Counted from the first letter of the stretch, positions 16,196 to 25,125 are shown. The stretch: DNA of 64,000 nucleotides from Oscillospiraceae bacterium (GCA_031280965.1 JAITFZ010000022.1:1-64000), one strand, 5' to 3'. Notes: a model not told the origin generated them from the sequence alone. Made by a program: numbers and translations.

Positions 16196-18199
16196 TCATA
16201 TTGAGCGCATTAATTCCGTCAGAACACTGTCCTTTGGATTATAGATGTGATAATTGCTCTTGCCGTTCTTTTTGACAAAGTACATCGCCTCGTCCGCCGC
16301 GGCAAGAATAGACTCATTATCTCTGCCGTGTTCGGGGGAAATCGCAATGCCGAGGCTGGCTTTGATTTTAAGTGTTATATCGAACTCCTTCGTATAGTAA
16401 CCTTTGTCGAAAAGCTCAAGCACAGCCGCCGCCAGCTTTCCGATATTATTAAGAGTTTCTTCTTCCGTTACGCACATGACGAACTCGTCGCCGCCGAAAC
16501 GACCGGCAAAGCCCGCGCTTCCGAGTTTGTCTTTAATGATGTTCGCGACACACTTGATAATTTCATCGCCTGTATTATGCCCGTATTTGTCGTTTATGAA
16601 CTTGAAGTCGTCAACGTCTATGAAAATCACGCCCACGCGGCTGGTCGCGCTGCGCGTAATTTCCGACTGGAGTTCGCGCATAAATGTATTACGGTTGTAC
16701 AATCCGGAAAGGAAGTCGTAGCTTGCGCGTTCGGACAACTGAAGGGACAGCAGCTTCTCGTTGTTGATGTTGGTGATTACGCCGATGATTCTAAGCAGCT
16801 CGCCCAAGCGGTCAAGTACGCAGTGTGCGCGGATTGAAACCCATATTATGCTTCCTGTTTTGGTTGTCACCTGATACTCGCCGTGCATAGAGTCGCGGCT
16901 TCTCAGAAGCTTGTCTATATCAACTTTATAACGCTCGATGTCCTCTTTTTCCATAAGCGAATCTATGAAGCGACCGTTGATAAGCGTTGCGCGTTCGGTC
17001 TCGACCTCAAACATGCCGGCGAAGTTATCCGATACAAAGAGCGATTCTTTTCTGAAATCCCATTCAAAGAGCATGTTGTCGGAAAGTTCCGAAATTGCGC
17101 GGTGCATTTCACCGCTGATTAACACCTCGTCAAGCATTTCGTTAAAAGCTTCCGAAATGTATGCATATTCGTCGGTTCCTTTAACCATAAGACGTTCGTC
17201 CATGTCGCCCTCGTTGATTCGGCGCATTTTTTTAACGATGTCCTGCGGCGGGACTGTTACGTTTCGTATGATTATAAAAGCAAACACAAGACACGCCGCG
17301 GATATAACCGCAACCACAATAATCATTACTCTTACAAGCATCGGAACCGTGTCGATTGCAGATACCGGATATGTGCCGAACCAGTACCAGCCGTTTTTAA
17401 CGTTGCTTTTGTTGCCGTTTATTGAACCGAAAGAGCCGACATAGCTGTTGGAATTCAGGCTTCCCGAATCCCCTTCGCGACCGGACGTTACAACGCCGTT
17501 AACAATATTTCTCAAAGCGTCCGAGCCGATTTCGCTCATGCGGGCGGCAGAGGTTCCGTTGAGACCGAGCGCCGTGCCTTTTCTGTCGGTGATGAACACT
17601 GCGCCTTCGCCGTCAAAAAAGTCGCTGTTCGCAAGGGTTTCCGCAAACACTTCCGTTGTGAACACCATGCAGATATAGCCGTAAACAACTTCATCATTGT
17701 TTATACGACCTAAGAGGAAAAAGGTGTCTGCTCCGCCGTAAGCGGGGTTGGATAAAGCGATTTCAGACTTGAAGACTTCATTCCTTGCAAGGTTTCCCGC
17801 TTCATCGAAAGCAGGGAACAGCGCGCCTGCATTCCCGAAAAAGTCTATACAGACAATACCGTTGGCGTCGGTTACGATAATATCAAGCAGATGCGGGACT
17901 GTGGCGGCAGTGTTTTCAAACAAGCCGGTAACATCGTCCCTGACGCTGCTGTAATTCCCGTTCGCCGTCGTTTGTATTTCATCAAGCCGGGAGAGCGAAT
18001 GAAGCGCCTGCGCGCATTCATCGAGCAGAACATCAAAACCGACTGCCTGCGCTATGCTGAGCGCGGCAACCTCATCGGTTATTATTTCCTCGGCTTGTGT
18101 CCGCGATGCTGAAATGCCGGTCAAAGTCACGGCTATTACCGGAACCAAAATTGTTACCAGCAAAACCAAGCTGAGGAGCGGTTTTAACCCAATCTTCAT
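16196..18199 (-). CDS. Membrane diguanylate cyclase (dCache-HAMP-PAS-GGDEF)
   Basis: Makes cyclic-di-GMP from two GTP. 667 residues. Order: membrane segment about 7-29, extracytoplasmic dCache-like sensor about 32-285, membrane segment about 289-311, HAMP about 312-362, PAS about 370-480, GGDEF domain about 490-655 with an intact RFGGDEF (569-573), and DFKFINDKYGH for substrate binding. The inhibitory I-site RxxD is absent (LGSA at that place), so simple product feedback is not expected. No EAL or HD-GYP phosphodiesterase is fused. It lies between the PilZ and ParA genes, all on the minus strand with gaps of 71 and 45 bases. Confidence 0.93.
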   Translation of the reverse strand: MKIGLKPLLSLVLLVTILVPVIAVTLTGISASRTQAEEIITDEVAALSIAQAVGFDVLLDECAQALHSLSRLDEIQTTANGNYSSVRDDVTGLFENTAATVPHLLDIIVTDANGIVCIDFFGNAGALFPAFDEAGNLARNEVFKSEIALSNPAYGGADTFFLLGRINNDEVVYGYICMVFTTEVFAETLANSDFFDGEGAVFITDRKGTALGLNGTSAARMSEIGSDALRNIVNGVVTSGREGDSGSLNSNSYVGSFGSINGNKSNVKNGWYWFGTYPVSAIDTVPMLVRVMIIVVAVISAACLVFAFIIIRNVTVPPQDIVKKMRRINEGDMDERLMVKGTDEYAYISEAFNEMLDEVLISGEMHRAISELSDNMLFEWDFRKESLFVSDNFAGMFEVETERATLINGRFIDSLMEKEDIERYKVDIDKLLRSRDSMHGEYQVTTKTGSIIWVSIRAHCVLDRLGELLRIIGVITNINNEKLLSLQLSERASYDFLSGLYNRNTFMRELQSEITRSATSRVGVIFIDVDDFKFINDKYGHNTGDEIIKCVANIIKDKLGSAGFAGRFGGDEFVMCVTEEETLNNIGKLAAAVLELFDKGYYTKEFDITLKIKASLGIAISPEHGRDNESILAAADEAMYFVKKNGKSNYHIYNPKDSVLTELMRSI

Positions 18200-18270
18200 T
18201 TTTTAATTACTCCCTTAAATTTAATGAATGGCGAATAACGAACAGCTGAGCGTTCATTATTAACTGCCGA

Positions 18271-18978
18271 TTAATGTGCGGTTTCTGCGCGTTCGAGCGC
18301 ACGCTGTTCGATTTGCAGCTGATTGATAAACCTTGCCACAACTTCTTCCTGCCGGGAGTTGAGAAAAAGGAAACAGCAGCCGTAACCGTTGATTTCACCC
18401 TCGGGCGTGGTTTTTACCCTCAGCACTTTTGAAACAAGCTCCATGCTTGTTCCAGATGCGTCCTTCAGCACAACCGCCACAATGTCTTCCTGTTTAAGTA
18501 CAACCTGCCTATTGTTCTGAAGAAAAATCCCGCCTATGTTTATATCCAGTATTATGCCGGGAATGGGCGGTTCGACGGCGACATGATTCTCCAGCCGTGT
18601 AATTGAGGTGAGGAGACACGGTATTTCCATCGCGACCTTGTAAAAACGGCGGCGGTCAGGCAGAAGCTCCGCTTCGACCTGGCTGATGGTGATGTTGAGC
18701 TGAGCTTCGGTAGAAACCGCGATATGTCCGGGAAAGCTGAATCTGTCGCCCGCTCTTGTGTGCGCAACGATTATCACACTTGCGTTCCGTGCGAAGACAG
18801 GCAGGTTCTTGCCTTTAATGAAAACGCTGTCGTTTGGCGTAAAATGACTGTTTTCTTTAACTATTTGCTGAGGGAAAGTATAATTCTTCGACACAGAAAG
18901 CAAAGCGCGTCCTTTAAATGTGCAGACATCGACCTTTATAACTTTGTCCTTATCAAGCACTTTATCAAGTACAGGCAC
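18271..18978 (-). CDS. PilZ-domain protein, YcgR-like flagellar brake
   Basis: Probably a cyclic-di-GMP receptor that slows or steers the flagellar motor. 235 residues: an N-terminal YcgR/PilZN-like beta domain (about 10-100) and a PilZ domain (about 107-225). Binding motifs are present but altered: RRRFYK (109-114) has Lys where the last Arg of RRxxxR is usual, and DINIGG (145-150) has Asn for Ser in D/NxSxxG. Starts at GTG 18978 behind a G-rich Shine-Dalgarno. First gene after a sigma-A promoter at 19024-19052, followed by the diguanylate cyclase, so the signal's maker and a reader share a transcript. Confidence 0.85.
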   Translation of the reverse strand: MPVLDKVLDKDKVIKVDVCTFKGRALLSVSKNYTFPQQIVKENSHFTPNDSVFIKGKNLPVFARNASVIIVAHTRAGDRFSFPGHIAVSTEAQLNITISQVEAELLPDRRRFYKVAMEIPCLLTSITRLENHVAVEPPIPGIILDINIGGIFLQNNRQVVLKQEDIVAVVLKDASGTSMELVSKVLRVKTTPEGEINGYGCCFLFLNSRQEEVVARFINQLQIEQRALERAETAH

Positions 18979-19023
18979 ACGCCCACCCCCCCCGTGAAAA
19001 GCTTAAAAACTCTCTCCTATCAA

Positions 19024-19052
19024 AGTATACTATAAAATAAAAAATAAATCAA
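19024..19052 (-). promoter_or_regulatory. Promoter of the PilZ-GGDEF-ParA-ComFB operon
   Basis: On the minus strand TTGATT (19052-19047), 17-base A/T-rich spacer, TATACT (19029-19024), 46 bases before the GTG at 18978. Confidence 0.7.
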
Positions 19053-19082
19053 TAGATTTGGATATATTTTTGTCGTTTTCGT

Positions 19083-19113
19083 CTATAGGAATAAATGTAA
19101 ATTCTTCCTATAG
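19083..19113. repeat. Inverted repeat between divergent promoters
   Basis: CTATAGGAA (19083-19091) and TTCCTATAG (19105-19113), perfect 9-base arms with a 13-base spacer. It lies between the promoters of the PilZ gene and of the gene at 19185, so an operator is more likely than a terminator. Confidence 0.5.
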
Positions 19114-19134
19114 GTGTTTTTTCGTGAAAATAGC

Positions 19135-19163
19135 TGTACAAAAGCAAAAAAAAGTAGTATAAT
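19135..19163 (+). promoter_or_regulatory. Promoter for the 242-residue membrane protein
   Basis: TGTACA (19135-19140), 17-base spacer, perfect TATAAT (19158-19163), 22 bases before the ATG. Confidence 0.6.
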
Positions 19164-19184
19164 TGAAAAAACGAGGAGAAGAAT

Positions 19185-19913
19185 ATGATGCGTTTTTTTC
19201 ACTGTGACACCGGCAGATACATAAAACGGCGGAAGTATTTATTGTGGATTACCCTGCTTCCGCTTATTCAGGGCTCGGTAATCACCTCGCTTATAGTTAT
19301 TGTTAACTTTCGTGCTTTCTACGAAAAAGGCTATCATTTGCCTGCGATTCGTGCGGTAACGGCGGCGGCTGTGTTCGGTACGCTTGTTTTCTTCGCGACA
19401 TTTTTCATTACCGAAAAGGCGGTAAAACGGAACGCCCGCTACACTTTTTTTGAAATAGGCACAAAGGCGCTGATTTACAGCCGATACAGCGGGGAATACA
19501 TACGCAGGGGAAAGCGCGTCATAAACCGCAGTCTTTATGTTGTTCCGCTGTGTTCTTTAAAAAAAATCGGCTACAGCGAAAAAAAAGGCAGGCTTTATCT
19601 TGAAGCGGACGGGGACGGCGTCGCAAAAATCCGGAAATACCACGATTCAAGCGAACGGCTGAAATATAAATTATCGGACGGCTTCCCGCAGTTCGAGAGC
19701 TGGTGGTACAACGAACACGGCTTCAGGACGCTGACGGTTTTAAAAGTTCCCGCTATTTTCGGCGGTATCGAAAAGCTTTCGGAAATCGCGGAAAATATAG
19801 CTGAGGCGAAAAGAGCTTTTGAAAATACGCCCAAGCCCAAACCTTACGTTCATAAAGAAGCGGATTTTATCAAAAGAAAGCGCGCAATAGAGAAGCTGAA
19901 AAAGCAAAAATGA
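19185..19913 (+). CDS. Two-segment membrane protein, YcxB/PH-like tail
   Basis: Function unknown. 242 residues, starting at one of two adjacent ATGs behind GAGGAG. Two membrane segments (about 19-42 and 55-77) are followed by a cytosolic part in which beta-strand-like stretches (YTFFEIGTKALIYS, IGYSEKKGRLYLEA, RTLTVLKVPAIF) look like the YcxB or bacterial PH-like fold seen in small Firmicutes membrane proteins. The C-terminus is a Lys/Glu-rich helix. It stands alone with its own promoter, just ahead of the motility operon, on the plus strand. Confidence 0.7.
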   Translation: MMRFFHCDTGRYIKRRKYLLWITLLPLIQGSVITSLIVIVNFRAFYEKGYHLPAIRAVTAAAVFGTLVFFATFFITEKAVKRNARYTFFEIGTKALIYSRYSGEYIRRGKRVINRSLYVVPLCSLKKIGYSEKKGRLYLEADGDGVAKIRKYHDSSERLKYKLSDGFPQFESWWYNEHGFRTLTVLKVPAIFGGIEKLSEIAENIAEAKRAFENTPKPKPYVHKEADFIKRKRAIEKLKKQK

Positions 19914-19975
19914 GAAAAAACGGGAAAAATCTCGAAAAAACTTTCATAAAATAACAAAAAGTTGACGAAAAGCCC

Positions 19976-20004
19976 TTGAATTTGTCTATATGTTGTGTTA
20001 TAAT
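19976..20004 (+). promoter_or_regulatory. Main promoter of the flagellar operon
   Basis: TTGAAT (19976-19981), 17-base spacer, TATAAT (19999-20004), 54 bases before the flgB ATG. A nearby TTGACG at 19962 is 31 bases from the -10 and so not its partner. This is a sigma-A type site; no sigma-28 consensus is seen here. Confidence 0.7.
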
Positions 20005-20058
20005 GTTCTATGAATGGGTTTGAAATCCGTCCGCGCAAAAAATCAAGGAGGTTCAGAA

Positions 20059-20433
20059 ATGTCGGGATTATTTAATACCACCGCTTTTCGGATAGTTGAG
20101 CAGGGTATAAACATAATGGCGCAAAGCAACAGAATTATTTCCCATAACATATCCAACGCCGATACGCCCGGTTACAAGACCAAGTACTTATACTTCGAGG
20201 GGATTCTCCGCGATAAGATTAACACGAGGGGAACCGAGAAATTCCAAAAAGAGCTTCACATGGGTACGGCGATGTACGTTGACAGAATAACCAAAGGACA
20301 ACCCGACGGCAATAACGTCGATAACGATAATCAGCAGGCATTGTTTGCGAAGAACAGACTGCGTTATGACGCGTTGGTAAATCAGCTTAACGCGGAATTC
20401 GAGTTGCTTCGCACTGCAATGAGAAGGAGTTAA
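20059..20433 (+). CDS. flgB: Flagellar proximal rod protein FlgB
   Basis: A rod subunit of the flagellar basal body, exported by the flagellar type III system. 124 residues from the ATG at 20059 (AAGGAGG ahead; the upstream in-frame ATG at 20014 has none). Carries the rod-family N-terminal motif ISHNISNADTPGYK (about 30-43) and a C-terminal helix for packing. First gene of the long motility operon, with flgC two bases after its stop. Confidence 0.95.
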   Translation: MSGLFNTTAFRIVEQGINIMAQSNRIISHNISNADTPGYKTKYLYFEGILRDKINTRGTEKFQKELHMGTAMYVDRITKGQPDGNNVDNDNQQALFAKNRLRYDALVNQLNAEFELLRTAMRRS

Positions 20434-20435
20434 TC

Positions 20436-20921
20436 ATGGCTTTCTTATCTTATCTTGACATATCCGTGTCAGCAATGGCGGCGCAAAGGCTTCGCACAGA
20501 AGTTATTCAGCACAATGTCGCCAACGCCCACTCCACCCGCACCGAAAGCGGCGGCCCGTACAGAAGGCAGGTAGTGGTCTTCGGGGAGCATCGCCCTTTC
20601 AAAAACATGCAGACGGGCAAAAACTATGTTACCAACAGAAACTTCGGGAGCATACTCGAAATGACTATGGCTGAGCGCCGCCAGAGAAGACTGGCGGGGG
20701 TTCGTGTGCTTCAAATCGTGGAAGACCCGACGCCGCTTACGCCCATCTTTGACCCCACACACCCCGACGCAAACGAGGAAGGTTATTATTATCTTCCGAA
20801 CGTGGATATTGCCGAGGAGCAGATGGATATGCTTGCGGCAACCCGTTCTTATGAAGCCAATCTGACAATTTTCGACGAACTCAAAAACATGGCGACAAAA
20901 GCACTGACCATAGGACGATAA
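20436..20921 (+). CDS. flgC: Flagellar proximal rod protein FlgC
   Basis: Rod subunit next to FlgB in the basal body. 161 residues. The family's N-terminal motif is present as VIQHNVANAHSTR (about 24-36), and the C-terminal VDIAEEQMDMLAATRSYEAN block is typical of FlgC. AGAAGGAG precedes the ATG. The region EHRPFKNMQTGKNYVT is less conserved. Confidence 0.94.
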   Translation: MAFLSYLDISVSAMAAQRLRTEVIQHNVANAHSTRTESGGPYRRQVVVFGEHRPFKNMQTGKNYVTNRNFGSILEMTMAERRQRRLAGVRVLQIVEDPTPLTPIFDPTHPDANEEGYYYLPNVDIAEEQMDMLAATRSYEANLTIFDELKNMATKALTIGR

Positions 20922-20953
20922 AACCAACAGATAAAACAAAAGGAGTATAGAGT

Positions 20954-21262
20954 ATGATGAATCCGGTAAAATTTCAGCCGCTTCAGCCTTTGCAGAACCC
21001 GTTTGAGCCGCCGAAGCCGCAGAGTGAGCAGAAAGTCGGCGCGCCGACTTTCCTCGACGTATATAAAAGCATAGTCGGGGGAGCCGCCGCCACACAGGAG
21101 CAGAAATCGCAGGACATGCTTGACCTCATGCTCGGCGATGTTGACGACCTTGAACGGATTCAATCAAATATAACCAAGGCGCAGATTTCCCTTGAGCTGT
21201 TGGTTAACGTCAGAAACGTAACGCTTGAAGCTTACAACGAAATAATTAAAATGAGCATTTAA
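20954..21262 (+). CDS. fliE: Flagellar MS-ring/rod junction protein FliE
   Basis: Joins the MS-ring to the rod. 102 residues, the usual size. The N-terminal third is Pro/Gln-rich; the C-terminal two helices hold SQDMLDLMLGDVDDL and the conserved ISLELLVNVRNVTLEAYNEI ending. Two ATGs in a row (20954, 20957) follow AAAGGAG; either is possible. Third in the operon, in the standard flgB-flgC-fliE order. Confidence 0.94.
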   Translation: MMNPVKFQPLQPLQNPFEPPKPQSEQKVGAPTFLDVYKSIVGGAAATQEQKSQDMLDLMLGDVDDLERIQSNITKAQISLELLVNVRNVTLEAYNEIIKMSI

Positions 21263-21314
21263 AAAACACTTCGGTACAGGGTGCGTCGCCATGACGCTGA
21301 AAGGTGATACATAA

Positions 21315-22964
21315 ATGGATAAAGCAAAGGATGTTCTCAAAAAGCTGTATGTCTTTATCAAAGACAAGTGGAGCGCGGCTAATAAAAACGCACGGATTGT
21401 AACATTAGCCGTGGCGGCGGCGATGCTGGTCGCCGCGGTTACGCTGATTGCGCTTTCAAGCCGTACCGAATTCACGGTGCTTTATACCGGCGTATCCGCC
21501 GACGAAATGAGTGAAATTGCGACGGCGCTCGGCGGTATGGGCGTGACCGCCAGAATCGACGGGCAAACAATCAGTATTCCGAGAGATGTTAGTGACAGTG
21601 TACGCATGGACCTTGCCATACAAGGCTTTCCGAAGGCGGCATTCAACTACGATATTTGGCACGACAACGTCGGAATGTTCTCGACCGACGCCGACAGGAA
21701 GGAACTGCAAAGACAGCAGTTAGAGTGGAACCTCAGGGCAACGCTCCGAAGTCTCAATGATGTTATAGACGCGAACGTAATGATAACACCGCCCGTTATG
21801 GACAACGCTGTACTGCCCTCAAACAGAGAACCCGCACGGGCATCCGTAACACTCAATATAAGACCCGGCGCAAGCCTGAAGCAGAATCAAATTGAGGGCA
21901 TAAGAAGGATTATTATGACCGCTGTTCCGGGGCTTGATTTAGAAAACTTAGGCTTGTTTAATCAAGTCGGCGTGGAATTAATTCCGGACGACATCTCCAA
22001 CGCGGAAACTCAGCTTGCACTCAATATGCAGAAAATTAACTGGCAGAACGAGTTCAGAAGAAGATTTCAGGAAGACCTGAAAAACAATATAGAATCTCTG
22101 ATTGAAGGCACCGTAAGGGATTTTCGCGTGGCTGTTAATGTAGTGCTTGATTTCAGCGAATGGGAAAGACGCTCAACTACATACGAGGGCGCGAACGTTG
22201 ACGAAAACGGCTTTCAGCACGGAATAATCGACTACGAGGAACTAATGATTGCATTGAACGCCATAGGCGAGGGCGGCAATTTAGTCGGCACAACGATTAA
22301 CTCGGATATTTCGCCCGGCTATCCCACCCTGGAAGATTTGCAAGATGCGGAAGTGTTCTACGAATATGCCAACAGAATCCAATATAAAGTTGACGAATAT
22401 CATACGTTAGCCAACTCAAACAGCTTCAGCATTGAGCAGATTACAATCGGCGTTCAAATAGACGAGGGAAATGCTTTGCCGCAGGATGAAATCGACATAT
22501 GGCGGCAACTCATAGCCAGAGCCGCAGGCACGGATATAGAAGACGTATCGGTAAGAACCACCAACTTCATTCTCTCCCCTGCGCCGCCGCTTATCCCCCC
22601 TCCCGCTCCCTCACCTGTGAGAAACTTGCTTGTATTCATAATAATCTCGCTCGGCGCGCTTTTAATCATACTCTTTATGCTTGCGATTATGTCGTCGGGC
22701 TCAAAGAAAAGACGCCTCATCAGAGCAAGGGCCGCCGCCTATCAGGGTGCGGGCGCGTCGTCAGTCGATGATTATGATTTAGGGGCATATTCCTTTAATA
22801 AACAACAGGAAGAAGAAACCGAAGAAATCAAAATACAGTCACTCCTCGGCGCGGGTGAAGGCGAAACAAGAGACGCACTGCTTAAAAATGAAATACGCGA
22901 ATTCGCAAAAACCAATCCCGATATAGTCGCACAGCTTATACGCACGTGGATTCGCGAACCGTAA
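21315..22964 (+). CDS. fliF: Flagellar MS-ring protein FliF
   Basis: Forms the inner-membrane MS-ring that anchors the rod and the FliG rotor. 549 residues. Membrane segment about 26-48, ring-building motifs in the periplasmic part (TEFTVLYTGVSADEM, then the LQRQQLEWNL and VTLNIRPG blocks), a Pro-rich loop (PAPPLIPPPAPSPV), second membrane segment about 437-459, and a C-terminal FliG-binding tail ending VAQLIRTWIREP. Length and order are standard. Confidence 0.95.
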   Translation: MDKAKDVLKKLYVFIKDKWSAANKNARIVTLAVAAAMLVAAVTLIALSSRTEFTVLYTGVSADEMSEIATALGGMGVTARIDGQTISIPRDVSDSVRMDLAIQGFPKAAFNYDIWHDNVGMFSTDADRKELQRQQLEWNLRATLRSLNDVIDANVMITPPVMDNAVLPSNREPARASVTLNIRPGASLKQNQIEGIRRIIMTAVPGLDLENLGLFNQVGVELIPDDISNAETQLALNMQKINWQNEFRRRFQEDLKNNIESLIEGTVRDFRVAVNVVLDFSEWERRSTTYEGANVDENGFQHGIIDYEELMIALNAIGEGGNLVGTTINSDISPGYPTLEDLQDAEVFYEYANRIQYKVDEYHTLANSNSFSIEQITIGVQIDEGNALPQDEIDIWRQLIARAAGTDIEDVSVRTTNFILSPAPPLIPPPAPSPVRNLLVFIIISLGALLIILFMLAIMSSGSKKRRLIRARAAAYQGAGASSVDDYDLGAYSFNKQQEEETEEIKIQSLLGAGEGETRDALLKNEIREFAKTNPDIVAQLIRTWIREP

Positions 22965-22980
22965 ACAATTTACAGTCAGA

Positions 22981-23032
22981 TAATTGCGAAATGCGAAAAT
23001 AACGGCGCACCGAAAAATGAATTTCGCAATTA
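22981..23032. repeat. Inverted repeat in the fliF-fliG gap, related to 58478-58507
   Basis: TAATTGCGAAAT (22981-22992) and ATTTCGCAATTA (23021-23032) are a perfect 12-base inverted pair. The left arm and adjoining loop (22982-23011) match the lepA-hemW gap at 58478-58507 with about five differences, pointing to a dispersed intergenic repeat. Confidence 0.7.
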
Positions 23033-23062
23033 CTGTACAGCATAATAAAGGAGGCGAAAATT

Positions 23063-24070
23063 TTGTCAGAAGGCACCATCACAAATATGCAGAAAGCATC
23101 ACTCGTGCTGTCTTCCATAGGCACGGAAAACGCCTCTTTGGTATTCAAGAACTTTTCAGATGATGAAATTGAGAAGCTTACGCTTGAAGTGGCGAAGAAC
23201 GATTACTGGCCTGTAGATATAGTGGAGGAAGTACTTAACGACTTTTACGAACTCTGCCTGACGCAGAAGGTTATTTCCGAGGGCGGCGTGGATTATGCGC
23301 GTGAAGTGCTTGAAAAGGCGTTCGGCCCTCAGCAGGCGGCGGCGTTGTTTGAAAAGATTACTAAACAGCTTAAAACAAAGGCGTTCGGCTTTGTGCGTAA
23401 AGCTGACTACAAGAACCTGCTTGCGATTGTTCAGAACGAACACCCGCAGACGATTGCGCTTATTTTGTCATATGCGAGAAGCGACCAGGCGTCCGCGATT
23501 CTGTCGGAACTGCCCAAGGATACGCGTATCGAGGTAGTTGAACGAATAGCCAAGATGGATGCCGCTTCTCCTGATGTCGTGCGCTCAATCGAAGCAACGC
23601 TTGAACGTAAATTCGCGAATCTGGTTACGGCGGAAAGCATGGACGTAGGCGGAATAAATTACATCGCCGATGTTCTCAACTCGGTGGACAGAGGGACGGA
23701 AAAGCAGATTTTCGACGAATTGTCACAGCGCGACCCGAAGCTCGCGGAAGAAATACGGCAGAAGATGTTCGTATTCGAGGATATTGTTATGCTTGACGAT
23801 ATGTCGGTTCAGGCGTTCCTCAAAGAAGTTGACCCCAAAGATTTGGCGGTTGCCATCAAGGGTTCAACTTCGGAAGTTGCCGATTCGGTCTACAGGAACA
23901 TGTCCCAGCGCGCCCGCGAATCCCTGCAAACAGACGTCGAGTATCTGCACAATGTACGTCTGCGCGACGTGGAAGAAGCACAGCAACGCATAGTTGCGAT
24001 TATAAGGCGGCTTGAGGACGATGGTGTGCTGACGATTTCAAAAGGCGGGGCAGACGAGATTATTTCATAA
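23063..24070 (+). CDS. fliG: Flagellar rotor/switch protein FliG
   Basis: Rotor protein on the cytosolic face of the MS-ring, the contact point for the stator. 335 residues with the N, middle and C domains; the middle domain EHPQ motif (NEHPQTIALIL) and the C-terminal motor domain (MFVFEDIVMLDD, MSQRARESL) are clear. Starts at TTG 23063 behind AAAGGAGGCG; no ATG fits the family's N-terminus. Confidence 0.96.
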   Translation: MSEGTITNMQKASLVLSSIGTENASLVFKNFSDDEIEKLTLEVAKNDYWPVDIVEEVLNDFYELCLTQKVISEGGVDYAREVLEKAFGPQQAAALFEKITKQLKTKAFGFVRKADYKNLLAIVQNEHPQTIALILSYARSDQASAILSELPKDTRIEVVERIAKMDAASPDVVRSIEATLERKFANLVTAESMDVGGINYIADVLNSVDRGTEKQIFDELSQRDPKLAEEIRQKMFVFEDIVMLDDMSVQAFLKEVDPKDLAVAIKGSTSEVADSVYRNMSQRARESLQTDVEYLHNVRLRDVEEAQQRIVAIIRRLEDDGVLTISKGGADEIIS

Positions 24071-24086
24071 TGCAGCAGCACCATCC

Positions 24087-24120
24087 CTAAAATCCAACAA
24101 ATCGGTTTATTGGATTTTAG
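24087..24120. repeat. Inverted repeat in the fliG-fliH gap
   Basis: CTAAAATCCAA (24087-24097) and TTGGATTTTAG (24110-24120), perfect 11-base arms, loop 12. TATAAT follows at once (24121-24126) but no -35 box lies at the right distance. No T tract. It may be an RNA-stabilising or processing hairpin inside the operon. Confidence 0.5.
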
Positions 24121-24141
24121 TATAATAAGGAATAAGGAATA

Positions 24142-25125
24142 ATGAATAATAATTTCGTTTTTATGCCCGGGCAGGGCGGGAATAATACAGCCCTCCGACC
24201 GGCTACGGGAATAATCTCCGACGAAGCGCCGGCAGTAAGACCTGTTTTAAGACCCGGAATAAAAAGCGCCACGCTGTCTGTATCGGAGCAACTCTCAAAT
24301 TCTTCGGAATCCACGCCCGAAATCGCGAACGAACCCGATGAACAGCCCTTAAATGAGCAGGAACAGTTAATACTCCGCAAGGAAATTATAAGAGAATACG
24401 ACGCACTCCGGCAACAATACGTTTCCGAGGGCGAGAAAGCCCGCGCAGACGCACGGGAATGGGCTCAGCGACTGACGGAAACCACCGAGAACGACATTCG
24501 CAAGCTTTTTGCAAAAAACGAGACCGACTGCGCGCAAATGCGTAAAGAAGCCGAGGAGCAGGGCTTTAAAGACGGCTATGACCGCGGGTTTGGCGAGGGT
24601 AACGAAAAAGGTTATGAAGAGGGTTATAACAAGGCGCTCCGTAAATGCAAAGATACGCTTCAGGAGCTTATGAACATGCTTCAGTCAATAGACGGCGAAC
24701 GCGAACGGTACTTTAAAGAATACGAGAACCGCTTCTTCAATGTAATATTCACAATAGCCAATAAAATCACCGTGGACAGCCTTAAACAAAAGGAAAAGGC
24801 GGTTATTACAAAGATGCTCAAAGAAGCCGCCAAAGGCTTCCGCAACTCGGAATACATAAAAATCACGCTGTCTAAGCTCGACACAGAGCAGTTCGGGACG
24901 GCGGGGCTTGACGCGCTGAGGGAGATTTTCCGTGAAAACCAGCACGTAGAGTTCGAGGTCGTCAAGGACGCGCCGGAAGGCACGCTGATTCTTGATAACG
25001 GCAGTGAAATTACCGATGCGGGTGTGGCAACACAGCTTATGATGATTGAAAAGCTCGGAAAAGGGAAGTTTAGGGATAAATCGGAGGGTATTCCTCCCGC
25101 CGGCGAAGCCGACACCCCCCTTTGA
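24142..25125 (+). CDS. fliH: Flagellar export stator/regulator FliH
   Basis: Peripheral stalk-like partner of the FliI ATPase. 327 residues, longer than usual because of a ~70-residue low-conservation N-terminus. The middle is a long coiled coil with Gly-containing repeats typical of FliH (KDGYDRGFGEGNEKGYEEGYN, residues about 144-164), and the C-terminal globular part has the FliH/SctL pattern. Position between fliG and fliI fixes the identity. Confidence 0.9.
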   Translation: MNNNFVFMPGQGGNNTALRPATGIISDEAPAVRPVLRPGIKSATLSVSEQLSNSSESTPEIANEPDEQPLNEQEQLILRKEIIREYDALRQQYVSEGEKARADAREWAQRLTETTENDIRKLFAKNETDCAQMRKEAEEQGFKDGYDRGFGEGNEKGYEEGYNKALRKCKDTLQELMNMLQSIDGERERYFKEYENRFFNVIFTIANKITVDSLKQKEKAVITKMLKEAAKGFRNSEYIKITLSKLDTEQFGTAGLDALREIFRENQHVEFEVVKDAPEGTLILDNGSEITDAGVATQLMMIEKLGKGKFRDKSEGIPPAGEADTPL

